A stretch of 8,141 nt of DNA from Deltaproteobacteria bacterium (GCA_013152945.1 JAADFL010000034.1:1-8141); one strand, 5' to 3'. Positions 1 through 7,334 are shown, counted from the stretch's first letter. Numbers and translations are program-made. Notes: generated by a model not told the origin, from the letters alone.

Positions 1-106
1 CCTCACCATACGCATAGAACCTGTAGGCTGATGTCTTGCTGAATCGCACGTGCCCCGCATCCTTGCTCTTGCCTGCCTTCACCGGGTTGGCCAGACTGCC
101 AAAGAC
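1..106 (-). CDS. possible partial coding region at the left edge, unknown function
   Basis: The minus strand stays open from position 106 to the window edge, in the same frame as the preceding gene and directly after its TAG stop (107-109). The roughly 35 codons read as plausible protein, rich in Lys, Ser and aromatic residues (it ends HVRFSKTSAYRFYAYGE), and third positions are mostly G or C. The other two minus frames contain stops. The only obvious start is a GTG at 82, and it has no clear Shine-Dalgarno sequence. It could be the N-terminus of a next gene, or a C-terminal extension cut off by a stop codon. I do not recognise the sequence. Confidence 0.27.
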
Positions 107-1222
107 CTATATAACCTCCTTCCACAGGATCCGGCCGGTGCGGATGTCGACACCCATGAACCCCTTGGGTTTGAATACGATCAACAGCGTTGAATCATGA
201 CGCTTCACCCTGAGCCTGTCTTGAACAAAGGTTTTTACTGAATAGGCATCATTCGCACTCAATTCCAAGCCCTGAAACAGGTCCTTTTGAGGCAAAGTCC
301 ATAGAACCTTACCCTCTGCGTCCACACATGTGATACGTCTCGGTGAATTGCTTCCGACCTGGTCTTGATGGACTATCAGCGCAATGGTCTGATCCTGGTA
401 AGCAATCCAGCCTTCCAGGAATACCTTGTCCCTGGCCAGTTCTTCAGCCCTTGCATCATAAAAACTTTCAAGGAGAGACAACTTTGCAAAATAGGACTCC
501 ATAAAGCTCGCATGATAGAGCTTGAACGCCGGTCCCGTGACCAAAAAGAGACGCTTCCTGGCACCACCAGAAGGATCTGCCAACACAAAAAGCTTGATTT
601 CGCCCAGTTGGGAATCCAATGACTTGAGAAAATCCTTCTTGTCGCTGTATAGCTTTTTCTGTTCCAGGCCATAGATAAGGGTTCGGCCGTCCTTGGTATA
701 GATCTTTAAATAGGGCGGCCGTTTCACATCTGCAACAATGCGCAGTATTCCGGAGGCCAACTCTGGGAATTTTTTTGCAAGGTCATTCTGAGTCATTATC
801 ACCTGTCCTGTCTTGGCGTCCAGGACCCTCAGGTGGGTCGTGTAAAACCTACGTTCAACAGGCACTTCCCATATCTCATGGCCTATCGGTATCAACACAC
901 AATCTGGAGGGAGGGAGTCATACTTGGTCTTCTGTCTTTGCAACACAGCCTTTGCCATGGGGTCATAATGATAGAGATAGGTCTTGCAAAAAAGCCCTTT
1001 TATGGTTTTAACCTCTTTTCCTGGACGCTTTGTCGTGGATAAATACTCAAAGGAACCATCTGTAAGAACCAGGAGCCTTGGCTGTGAGCCGGCATCTGGA
1101 ATTAGCACCGCGTCCATCAACTTGCCCGAAATCCTATTTCTCCCAAACATCGAGACCCCCTCGTAGGCCCCAATGGCGATTGCGACAAGAATCAAAACAA
1201 TGATAAGAATTTTCTTTCCCAT
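107..1222 (-). CDS. membrane-anchored protein, possibly PA2928 family, function unknown
   Basis: A protein of about 371 aa. It starts MGKKILII and has one hydrophobic segment at about residues 4-20 with positive charge before it, so it is probably an inner-membrane anchor with a large periplasmic domain. I chose the ATG at 1222 because GGGGA precedes it at SD distance and the product begins right at the anchor; an ATG at 1234 and a TTG at 1240 are in frame but lack an SD. The body has repeated beta-propeller-like phrases (LRVLDAKTGQVI, YTKDGRTLIYGL, CVDAEGKVLW, VDIRTGRILW), suggesting WD/PQQ-like strands. The order of these phrases, including a DLAKKFPELASGI segment after the first, recalls the PA2928 family of uncharacterised proteins; that comparison is from memory and tentative. 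The preceding 90 bp are AT-rich and could hold its promoter, but no convincing boxes stand out. No catalytic motif is visible. Confidence 0.72.
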   Translation of the reverse strand: MGKKILIIVLILVAIAIGAYEGVSMFGRNRISGKLMDAVLIPDAGSQPRLLVLTDGSFEYLSTTKRPGKEVKTIKGLFCKTYLYHYDPMAKAVLQRQKTKYDSLPPDCVLIPIGHEIWEVPVERRFYTTHLRVLDAKTGQVIMTQNDLAKKFPELASGILRIVADVKRPPYLKIYTKDGRTLIYGLEQKKLYSDKKDFLKSLDSQLGEIKLFVLADPSGGARKRLFLVTGPAFKLYHASFMESYFAKLSLLESFYDARAEELARDKVFLEGWIAYQDQTIALIVHQDQVGSNSPRRITCVDAEGKVLWTLPQKDLFQGLELSANDAYSVKTFVQDRLRVKRHDSTLLIVFKPKGFMGVDIRTGRILWKEVI

Positions 1223-1315
1223 GGCTTTCCCCATCAGCAAGGTTTGAACTTATGTCCAAATACAGCCACAAACATTAATAAAAACCAATGAAAAATCAAT
1301 TAATAAATAATAGTA

Positions 1316-1614
1316 TCAAACGTCCTGAAATGGAAGCTGAATATTAGATGGAGGACAGATACGAGAACGACTCAAAGGGAAATTTTGACAAGGCTCCATT
1401 TTATAAACAATCAATGTATTGCGACCGGCCAAAGCAGCATTCTGACGGGCTTGTACCGCCTTATGAAAGGTCCAAGTCAAGGGCACAAGGGTAACGCAAA
1501 ACCGCTTGCAGGCAGATCCTCTATCAGATGACGTGCCAAGGTAGACTTGCCGGTTTAACGAGCCCCGGCAACTACCAGGATCTTCCCGTCCGACGTTGAA
1601 CGCTGAAATATCAT
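1316..1614 (-). pseudogene. decayed P-loop NTPase gene fragment
   Basis: Read on the minus strand from the ATG at 1614, the frame gives SDGKILVVAGAR-stop-TGKSTLARHLIEDLPASGF. This is a hydrophobic beta strand followed by a Walker A motif (GxxxxGKST) and helix. The TAA at 1555-1557 replaces the codon between Arg and Thr; a single C-to-T change from CAA would turn the usual GARQTGKST into this. At about 1495-1500 the frame shifts by the equivalent of a one-base loss. The next frame is open to a TGA at 1316-1318 and starts VTLVPLTWTFHKAVQARQ. No intact start or C-terminal domain is present, and the exact ATPase family cannot be told. The part after about 1400 may be chance reading frame. The fragment lies just downstream of the amidohydrolase gene. 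Confidence 0.6.
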
Positions 1615-1624
1615 CGATACCGGT

Positions 1625-1671
1625 GAAATCTCGATTTCAAAACATCGAAACCTCACGGTCCGGACCGTCCG
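1625..1671. repeat. cluster of palindromes just past the amidohydrolase stop
   Basis: ACGGTCCGGACCGT (1655-1668) is a perfect 14-bp palindrome. It overlaps a second inverted repeat, GGTCCGGACCGTCCGG, in which GTCCGG and CCGGAC pair around a shared base on the minus strand. A third, GAAATC-tc-GATTTC, lies at 1625-1638. The first palindrome begins 5 bases after the TAA of the amidohydrolase gene, so it could act as a transcription end or mRNA 3' structure. The run of T that follows on the minus strand is short and late, so a classical Rho-independent terminator is not well supported. Confidence 0.4.
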
Positions 1672-1672
1672 G

Positions 1673-3430
1673 TTAGAAAGCTCCCCTTCTCAATACCTTG
1701 CCGGGTCTGCCTCCAGGGTGATAGCCATTTTCATCCTTAACAATCTTGCCGTTGACAATCACCATTTCGATGCCATTGGGCCAATGCATGGGATTGGACG
1801 CAGTGGAATTGCTCTTGAGCCGCTCTGGATCGAAGGCCACCAGGTCGGCGTACCATCCCGTGGCTACCTTGCCCCTGCGTTCTATACCAGCCTGGGTTGC
1901 GGGCAAATAGGTGCACTTTCTTATTCCTTCCCTAAGTTCGAGATCTTTGCCTTCACCGCAGTACTGGGACAAGAACTTCGGGTAACAGTCGTAGAACAAG
2001 TGTGATGGCATGCCGTACCCGAGGAGTATCGAATCGGTAACTATGGAGACATTGGGATTTTTCAAAGTAGACGCCAATGATAGTTCGATAAGTGGATCGC
2101 CTGGAAAAGTGGCGGTCTCGAATATAAGGACCCTTCCCTGCTCTTCGATCAGCAGGTCACAGGCCACATCGAAAGGGTGCTTGCCTCTCTCCTTTCCTAT
2201 TTGCACGAGATTTTTTCCGACCAGGCCTTGGTTTTTCCCGCTTACCACGCTCATGATATAGATGCCGTCCCATCCAAGGGTCTTGAAGAAATTCATGGAC
2301 CATTCGGACGGTCCCCTGTGCGGCCACTTCGCCTGGCCCTTTTCAATGGTCTCCCTGATTCGTTTCCTCTGGGTCTTGTCTTTGAGTCTTCCCAAGATAT
2401 CATCCCTGGTTCCTTCAAGTGCCCATGGAGGAAAAGCTGCCAGCATGTGGGTGAAACCCGCGGCAGTGGGCATGGCATCCACTCCCACCGGATAACCCCT
2501 CGAACGAAGCTTGTCCACCTTTTCCAATATCGGCTTGGCGCCTGCATCGACGGGCAATGGAAAATGGTGCATGTTGTAGAGCTTGCTTCCGGCCTTTACG
2601 AATCGCATGAACAAGGGGTTGAGCCTATCTCCGAAATTGGGAATCCAAAACAAGTGGCTTACCTGGACCGGTACTTCCGCCTTGCGGCCGACAGACACCA
2701 CCTCTTCAACCGCCAAATCCAGGGTGTCCGAGTTGTACGAGCGAAGGTGAGCTGTGAAAATGCCGTTGTGCCTCGATACAACCTTTGCCAGTCCCTCAAG
2801 CTCATTCGAATCGGAGGCCAGGGCCGGAAAATATTGCAGGCCGGTGGACATGCCGAGTGCACCGGCTTCCATGGATTCCTCGAGCAGGTTCCTCATCTTT
2901 TTCAATGCAACCTGGTCGGCCAGGACGTTCCTTGAACCAAGCGCATCTATCCGCAACATGCCGTGAGGAACCAGGACACCGATATTCAAGACCACCCCCT
3001 GCTTTTCAAGGTGGGATAGGAATCCGTCCATGGTCTTCCACTTGATCACATTTTCCTGGGGTGCGCCTATGAAAAAATCATAGAAGGCCATTTGAAAATC
3101 ACGGTTTTCCTTGCTTACCGGTGCCATTGCCACGCCGCAGTTCCCGCCGACCACAGTAGTCACACCCTGGCGTACAAGGGGTTCCAACAATTTCTCGTGG
3201 TCATCCTTGTATGCCGTGAGATCCACGTGCGTATGGATGTCTATGAATCCCGGGCAAAGGGCAAGGCCTTTCAGGTCTATGCTCTCCTTTGCATCAGCTT
3301 CGGACAAATCGCCTATGGCTGCAATCTTGTCCTCGACCACTCCCAGGTCGGCTTTGAATGGTTGCCTTCCGGTTCCGTCATGTATGTTTGCGTTTTTCAG
3401 TCTTAAGTCCAATTCGATCTTGATTGCCAT
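1673..3430 (-). CDS. N-acyl-D-amino-acid deacylase family amidohydrolase
   Basis: A 585-aa member of the amidohydrolase superfamily, D-aminoacylase branch. These enzymes hydrolyse N-acylated D-amino acids (or related amides) using a metal in a TIM barrel flanked by a small beta-sandwich. The N-terminal strand NANIHDGTG leads to CPGFIDIHTHVD with the H66-x-H68 metal pair. GGNCG places C98 where D-aminoacylases have their metal-binding Cys, and GALGMSTGLQY (about 190-200) is a family signature. H228 (TAHLR) and H259 (QVSHL) fit the other metal ligands. D466 in IVTDS is the likely catalytic Asp. The C-terminus (about 519-562: GKVATGWYADLVAFD, VIVNGKIV) closes the sandwich. It is somewhat longer than typical 480-550-aa members. 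The ATG at 3430 has a strong GGAGG (3437-3441) six bases upstream. No signal peptide is seen, so it is probably cytoplasmic. Substrate specificity cannot be read from the sequence. It appears to have its own promoter, separate from the MCE operon. Confidence 0.88.
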   Translation of the reverse strand: MAIKIELDLRLKNANIHDGTGRQPFKADLGVVEDKIAAIGDLSEADAKESIDLKGLALCPGFIDIHTHVDLTAYKDDHEKLLEPLVRQGVTTVVGGNCGVAMAPVSKENRDFQMAFYDFFIGAPQENVIKWKTMDGFLSHLEKQGVVLNIGVLVPHGMLRIDALGSRNVLADQVALKKMRNLLEESMEAGALGMSTGLQYFPALASDSNELEGLAKVVSRHNGIFTAHLRSYNSDTLDLAVEEVVSVGRKAEVPVQVSHLFWIPNFGDRLNPLFMRFVKAGSKLYNMHHFPLPVDAGAKPILEKVDKLRSRGYPVGVDAMPTAAGFTHMLAAFPPWALEGTRDDILGRLKDKTQRKRIRETIEKGQAKWPHRGPSEWSMNFFKTLGWDGIYIMSVVSGKNQGLVGKNLVQIGKERGKHPFDVACDLLIEEQGRVLIFETATFPGDPLIELSLASTLKNPNVSIVTDSILLGYGMPSHLFYDCYPKFLSQYCGEGKDLELREGIRKCTYLPATQAGIERRGKVATGWYADLVAFDPERLKSNSTASNPMHWPNGIEMVIVNGKIVKDENGYHPGGRPGKVLRRGAF

Positions 3431-3453
3431 AATGAGCCTCCAAAGCCAAGAAC

Positions 3454-3505
3454 CTTCAAGTAAGACAACAATACTACTTGGAAAGGGAACTTCAAGTAAG
3501 AGAAC
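3454..3505. repeat. regular CAAGTA/TACTTG repeat array, possible operator
   Basis: Three copies of one hexamer lie exactly 18 bp apart in alternating orientation: CAAGTA at 3457-3462, TACTTG at 3475-3480 and CAAGTA at 3493-3498. The outer two are part of a longer direct repeat, CTTCAAGTAAGA-n-AAC (3454-3469 and 3490-3505, one mismatch in 16, 36-bp period). The array overlaps the candidate promoter of the amidohydrolase gene and lies between its SD and the mlaD-like stop. The geometry suits a dimeric regulator binding on related faces of the helix; which protein binds is unknown. Confidence 0.45.
3468..3495 (-). promoter_or_regulatory. candidate sigma70-type promoter of the amidohydrolase gene
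   Basis: Minus-strand TTGAAG (3490-3495, -35, 4/6 to consensus) and TATTGT (3468-3473, -10, 4/6) are 16 bp apart. A start near 3461 would give a leader of about 30 bases ending in the GGAGG before the ATG at 3430. The match is modest, but the position is right and two TACTTG repeats overlap the -35 box and spacer, which suggests control here. Confidence 0.35.
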
Positions 3506-3538
3506 TTCTTGTCACTACCCGAATAAACAGGACAACTA

Positions 3539-5089
3539 TTATAGCCCCGGCAAGGGTACGGTCGTCAGTAATGCCTTCAAATCCCTGTCCTCGAATAAGA
3601 TACCCGCTCCGATGAACCAGGTCGTACGGTTGTCCCAGTTCAGCATGTCGTCCATGCCTCCGGATAGGAAGATGTGGTTCAAGAGTTCGTACGAGGCCAT
3701 GAGCTTAAGTCTCGGATAACCGCCGGCAAGGGGATTCCAGTCGAACAGGTCAAGTTTCAGCTTCAGTGAGTCATTAAGAAAATCAAGGTCCGTTCCTACC
3801 CCACCCGTATTTTCTATCAGTCCGAATCTCAATGTCACGAAGTAGAACCTTCTTGCAAACTCGATCGAGAACTTGAGCTGGTCGGGTTTCCTGACCAACT
3901 CGTCTTTTGATTCGGAGTACTTGGTTCCATCCGCCCTGGTTCCGGTCGTCGTTGTTATCGTCCTCTGGTACGCCGGCCTATGGTCGTCAATTAGTTCAAT
4001 CAGGTAGTACTTATCGAACCTTGGTTGAAGCTTCAAACCCACGTACGCCTTGCCGCCCGGTCTCTTGTCGATGTTCAGCATATTCGTGTGGTACTCGTAA
4101 CGCACATCGAAAATGGTCCTAAGCTTGACGATTCGGTTCATGAAATCCGATGCGCTCTCAGTCAGGTCAGCCACATTGTCGGCCATATCCTCGTCCGTAA
4201 GCAACCTGCCTATCGTGCCCTGCCCGTTATCGAGCTTGGTAATTACACTCTTTGCCTTTTCAGAGGCTCCCTTCAGGTTGTCCATGGTCTCTTCAGCTTT
4301 TTTAATCGACGATTCAAGTGATTTTATTCCTTGTTCTACTTTTTGAAGGTCTTCCTTCACTTTTGGCTTACCTTCCCTGAGCATGTCTTTCAATTCACGT
4401 GCAATATCCCTGGCGTCTGAGAGCAGCATGTGGATGCCCGTGCGATTGGCCTCGGTCATGGAACGAAGGTTGCTCGAAAGCGATTCGAAGTTTTCCAGGG
4501 TCTTTTGAAGACGGTCTTCGTTGGCCAAAAGCAGTGCCCTTACTTGGTCGGAGGTATTCGCCATATTGTCGAGAAGCCTGGACATGGAGCCCACACCCTT
4601 ATCCGTGCCCAGGACTTGTTTAAGACCTGCAGTGATCGTCTTGATGTCAGCGGTTATCTGGCCCATATTGTCCATCACCACCTTCATCTGGTCCCGCCCC
4701 TCCACATTGTTGATGAAGCCGCCGTCAAGTATCAGGCCTGTGCCGGGTGTACCCGGGGTCAATTCTATGCTGGTCATGCCCAGCAAGGATTCCTGTCTCT
4801 TGCGAGCCATGGCGTCCTTGTGGAGTTCGACGTCCTTCCTGATGAGCATGGTGACCCTGGCCTTGTTTTCCACCAAGGTTATGGCTGTTATCTCGCCGAT
4901 ATCGATTCCAGCCACCTTAACCATTCCGCCCTTGATCAGGCCTGTGGCATCGCTGAAATCAGCGTACACCGTGTACCCGCTGGCCCCTTTTAGTGGAGAA
5001 TCGGCTGTCTCCCATACGTACACGAAAAAAGCCGAAAGAGAGGCGATGAACAATATCCCCACCTTCATCGGGGTCAGGAACCTTTTCAT
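3539..5089 (-). CDS. mlaD: MlaD-type MCE family protein with long helical and beta-rich C-terminal regions
   Basis: A 516-aa substrate-binding component of an Mla-type lipid ABC transporter. It has a short cytoplasmic N-terminus and one membrane helix (about 10-28). The MCE domain spans about 38-130, with the typical strands YTVYADFSDATGLIKGG, VKVAGIDIGEI and LLGMTSIELTPG. About 135-320 is helical, with coiled-coil-like Leu/Lys/Glu patterning, and contains GTIGRLLTDEDMADNV, a motif common in long MCE proteins. About 320-516 is rich in alternating hydrophobic strands and aromatic residues (KYYLIELID, RFYFVTLRFGLIENTGG, LKLKLDLFDW, TTWFIGAGILFED), like outer-membrane or lipid-facing beta structure. 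Minimal MlaD proteins of about 180 aa lack these parts. The ATG at 5089 overlaps the ATPase stop as ATGA, with GGGAGGG at 5094-5100 as SD, indicating coupled translation. The gene symbol is by role; a beta-barrel end is my inference. Confidence 0.87.
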   Translation of the reverse strand: MKRFLTPMKVGILFIASLSAFFVYVWETADSPLKGASGYTVYADFSDATGLIKGGMVKVAGIDIGEITAITLVENKARVTMLIRKDVELHKDAMARKRQESLLGMTSIELTPGTPGTGLILDGGFINNVEGRDQMKVVMDNMGQITADIKTITAGLKQVLGTDKGVGSMSRLLDNMANTSDQVRALLLANEDRLQKTLENFESLSSNLRSMTEANRTGIHMLLSDARDIARELKDMLREGKPKVKEDLQKVEQGIKSLESSIKKAEETMDNLKGASEKAKSVITKLDNGQGTIGRLLTDEDMADNVADLTESASDFMNRIVKLRTIFDVRYEYHTNMLNIDKRPGGKAYVGLKLQPRFDKYYLIELIDDHRPAYQRTITTTTGTRADGTKYSESKDELVRKPDQLKFSIEFARRFYFVTLRFGLIENTGGVGTDLDFLNDSLKLKLDLFDWNPLAGGYPRLKLMASYELLNHIFLSGGMDDMLNWDNRTTWFIGAGILFEDRDLKALLTTVPLPGL

Positions 5090-5817
5090 CCGGCCCTCCC
5101 GCGTCGGATGAATTCCCGCAACTTCGGACTCGGATCATTCTCGATTTCATCCGGCGTTCCATATGCATTTATCACACCTTCGTGCAGGAAGGCTATGTAA
5201 TGTCCCACCCTGAACGTGGCCGCAACATCATGAGTGATTACCACGCATGTCAGACCGAGCCGCTTCTGTACATCGATGACCAAGTCATTGATAGTCGATG
5301 CTGTTATCGGATCCAGGCCCGTTGTCGGCTCATCATATAGTATAATCTGCGGCCGGTGAACGATTGCCCTAGCAACGCCGACTCTCTTGCGCATTCCACC
5401 CGATAGCTCGGAAGGGAACTTGTCCTCTGTCCCTTCCATTCCCACAGCAGTCAGAGTCTCTTCGACACGTTGTTTTATTTGTGCCCTTGAAAATCCGGAA
5501 TGCTCTACAAGGGGAAATGCCACGTTGTCGAAGACATTCATGGAATCGAACAGCGCGGCGTTTTGAAAGCACAACCCGAAATTGGTTCGCAGCCTCCCAA
5601 GTTCCCTGCCGGTCGCCGAGCTTATTTCCCGGCCGTCGACCAGTACCCTGCCCGAGTCCGGCCTCAACAATGCTAGGATGTGCTTGATCAATACGCTTTT
5701 ACCTGATCCGCTCTTGCCGATGACCACCGTGGTTTTTCCTTGCGGGATATTCAGGTCCACACCCCTTAAAACCGGTTGGTTGCCGAAGGATTTGTACAAT
5801 CTTTCGATCTTGATCAT
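5086..5817 (-). CDS. mlaF: MlaF-type lipid ABC transporter ATP-binding protein
   Basis: A 243-aa cytoplasmic ATPase that should power the MlaE-type permease encoded just upstream. All nucleotide-binding motifs are intact: Walker A GKSGSGKS (34-41), Q-loop Gln85 (CFQNAALFDSMNV), signature LSGGMRKR (138-145), Walker B IILYDEPTTGLDP with D162 and E163, and switch His196 (VVITHD). The phrases LFDSMNVFDNVAFPL and SGGMRKRVGVARA are characteristic of the MlaF/Mkl (phospholipid import/trafficking) branch, not amino-acid or lipoprotein exporters. The length is normal for the family. The ATG at 5817 lies 19 bp after the mlaE stop, with GGAG about 11 bases upstream; the gene ends in the ATGA overlap with the MCE gene. 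It belongs to one operon with the regulator, permease and MCE genes. No MlaB-like STAS gene, the usual partner of MlaF in enterobacteria, is nearby. Confidence 0.93.
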   Translation of the reverse strand: MIKIERLYKSFGNQPVLRGVDLNIPQGKTTVVIGKSGSGKSVLIKHILALLRPDSGRVLVDGREISSATGRELGRLRTNFGLCFQNAALFDSMNVFDNVAFPLVEHSGFSRAQIKQRVEETLTAVGMEGTEDKFPSELSGGMRKRVGVARAIVHRPQIILYDEPTTGLDPITASTINDLVIDVQKRLGLTCVVITHDVAATFRVGHYIAFLHEGVINAYGTPDEIENDPSPKLREFIRRGRAG

Positions 5818-5836
5818 GACAAGTTTATCTCCAAGA

Positions 5837-6610
5837 TTACTTGCCTACTCCCGAACCCATTAGGGCGGTCATCAACAAGTCCACGAACAGTACCGATACG
5901 GATGTCAGAACCACCGCCCTTGTTATGGCTTCTCCAACGCCCTTTGCACCGCCCTTGGCAAAAAAGCCTTTGTAGCAGGATACGGTGGCCATGACCATGC
6001 CGAAAACAGCGGCTTTTATCAAGCCGTTGTAAACGTCTTCAGGATCTACATAATATTGAATCCTGTTGATAAAGGTTCCTGCATCTATTCCCACATAATA
6101 TACCCCGACTATGTACGCCCCGATGGTTCCGACTGCGTCGAATACCATTGTCAAGACCGGCAACATTACAGTCGAGGCAATCAGTCGCGGGGCAGCCAGG
6201 TATTGTATCGGCTCTACCGCCATTGTTTCCAAGGCGTCTATCTGCTCGGTCACCCGCATGGCTCCCAGTTCCGCAGCCATGGCCGATCCGGCTCTTCCGG
6301 TTACCACCAGGGCGGTAAAGACAGGTCCTATCTCCCTGGTCAAAGACAATGCCACTGTGGAGCCCACGAGATCCTGGGCTGAAAAAAGTTTGAATGCATA
6401 GCTGCTCTGCAAGGCAAAGACCATTCCTGCAAATGAGCCGGTCAGGAAAACTATGAAAAACGAGTTCACACCTATGAATTCCATCTGTGACAGTATCAGC
6501 CTGAGCCTGAAGGGCGGCAGAAAAGCCAGCTTTACGGCCCTGGCGCTGAAGATGGCGTAGTTACCGGCACCCTCGATTATTCTTTTCAATGCGCCGAGCA
6601 GTAGTTCCAC
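5837..6610 (-). CDS. mlaE: MlaE-type lipid ABC transporter permease
   Basis: An integral inner-membrane permease of the MlaE family (about 257 aa from this start). With MlaF and MlaD it should move phospholipid or another hydrophobic substrate between the membranes. Family hallmarks include SLTREIGPVFTALVVTGRAGSAMAAELG followed by EQIDALETMAVEP; the EQxDAL box is thought to sit near the ATPase contact. About five hydrophobic stretches are visible, including FFIVFLTGSFAGMVFAL, TVMLPVLTMVFDAVGTIGAY, AAVFGMVMATVSCY and VVLTSVSVLFVDLLMTALMG. I prefer the GTG at 6610: it follows the regulator stop (6624), has AGTAG seven bases before it, and gives the usual family length. An in-frame ATG at 6652 would add 14 unconserved residues and overlap the regulator gene by 29 bp, with no good SD. 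The gene is 13 bp from the regulator and 19 bp from the ATPase gene. Confidence 0.92.
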   Translation of the reverse strand: MELLLGALKRIIEGAGNYAIFSARAVKLAFLPPFRLRLILSQMEFIGVNSFFIVFLTGSFAGMVFALQSSYAFKLFSAQDLVGSTVALSLTREIGPVFTALVVTGRAGSAMAAELGAMRVTEQIDALETMAVEPIQYLAAPRLIASTVMLPVLTMVFDAVGTIGAYIVGVYYVGIDAGTFINRIQYYVDPEDVYNGLIKAAVFGMVMATVSCYKGFFAKGGAKGVGEAITRAVVLTSVSVLFVDLLMTALMGSGVGK

Positions 6611-6623
6611 AATGATTCTACTT

Positions 6624-7298
6624 TCAACCGCTGTGTTCCAGCAGGAATGCATGCTTCAAGAGTATACTCCGGCCGGTTGTCTCAATCAGTCCGCGCCTCT
6701 GAAACTCGGATAATGCCCTTGATACGGTTTCCCTGGATGTACCGGCCATACTTGCAATATCCTGCTGGGTAGGCCTTGAATGTATGGCCAGTCCGTCCTC
6801 AACTTCCTTTCCCTCCTGGTCGGCAAGATGCAGGAGAACCCGGGCCACTCTGCCGTACACATCCAGCAGGGCGAGATTGCTTATTATTTCGTCAGCTCTT
6901 CTCAAGCGGCGACTCATTTCCGCCAGGATATTGAGTGTCGCGACAGGCGAAGATTTCAAAAAATCGACAAAGTCATCTCTTTTTAATATTAAAACCTTGG
7001 ACTTTTTCATGGCTATGACATTGGCACTCCTTGGATGGTTGTCGAAAAGGGACATCTCGCCGAAGAAGTCGTTTTTCTTGAATATGGAAAGTATCATTTC
7101 CCTGCCTGATTCGCTGAATAGGACGACCTTGACCCTTCCTTCTACGATTATGAAAAGGGAATCCCCAACCTCGTCGTGGCTGACTATCAACTGGTCTTTA
7201 GGGAAAACTTTTTCTGCAAGCAACTTACTGAGTTTTGTAATCTCCTTGTCCCTGAGGCCTTCGAAGATGGATACCCTTCGAAGCAGTTCTTCATACAT
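6624..7298 (-). CDS. Crp/Fnr family transcriptional regulator
   Basis: A 224-aa DNA-binding regulator of the CRP/FNR superfamily and first gene of the MCE transport operon. The N-terminal cyclic-nucleotide-binding beta roll covers about 12-115 and includes GDSLFIIVEGRVKV and the phosphate-cassette-like FGEMSLFDNHPRSANV (79-94), with the Gly-Glu and Arg-Ser pairs used by cNMP binders. A long dimer helix follows (about 117-148). The C-terminal winged helix (about 176-212) has TQQDIASMAGTSRETVSRAL, close to the RETVGR reading helix of E. coli CRP. There is no cysteine at all, so an FNR-type iron-sulfur cluster is excluded. The start is the ATG at 7298, seven bases after GAGGGGAG (7306-7313); a TTG at 7334 is in frame but would put translation at the mapped promoter. 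The ligand is probably a cyclic nucleotide, but this is inferred. No clear TGTGA-N6-TCACA site is seen near its promoter. Confidence 0.92.
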   Translation of the reverse strand: MYEELLRRVSIFEGLRDKEITKLSKLLAEKVFPKDQLIVSHDEVGDSLFIIVEGRVKVVLFSESGREMILSIFKKNDFFGEMSLFDNHPRSANVIAMKKSKVLILKRDDFVDFLKSSPVATLNILAEMSRRLRRADEIISNLALLDVYGRVARVLLHLADQEGKEVEDGLAIHSRPTQQDIASMAGTSRETVSRALSEFQRRGLIETTGRSILLKHAFLLEHSG

Positions 7299-7334
7299 TA
7301 AATATCTCCCCTCAAAACTCGTTCGCAATAACAA

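Noticed and set aside
2177-2935. 252-aa plus-strand open frame
   Set aside because: It lies wholly antisense to the amidohydrolase gene, which has intact family motifs; the translation shows no domain and there is no SD. It is a shadow of codon bias.
3454-3505. CRISPR or attachment-site reading of the 36-bp-period repeat
   Set aside because: There are only two copies of a 16-bp unit with no spacer-like structure and no cas or integrase gene; an operator array is the simpler reading.
3506-3538. Rho-independent terminator after the MCE gene
   Set aside because: There is no stable GC stem followed by a T run on the minus strand; readthrough into the amidohydrolase gene cannot be excluded.
3111-3719. 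202-aa plus-strand open frame
   Set aside because: It is antisense to the amidohydrolase start, the promoter region and the end of the MCE gene. Ser-rich composition without motifs marks it as a shadow.
4430-5111. Plus-strand open frames of 187 and 196 aa
   Set aside because: Both are antisense to the MCE gene, whose domain order is clear, so they are not coding.
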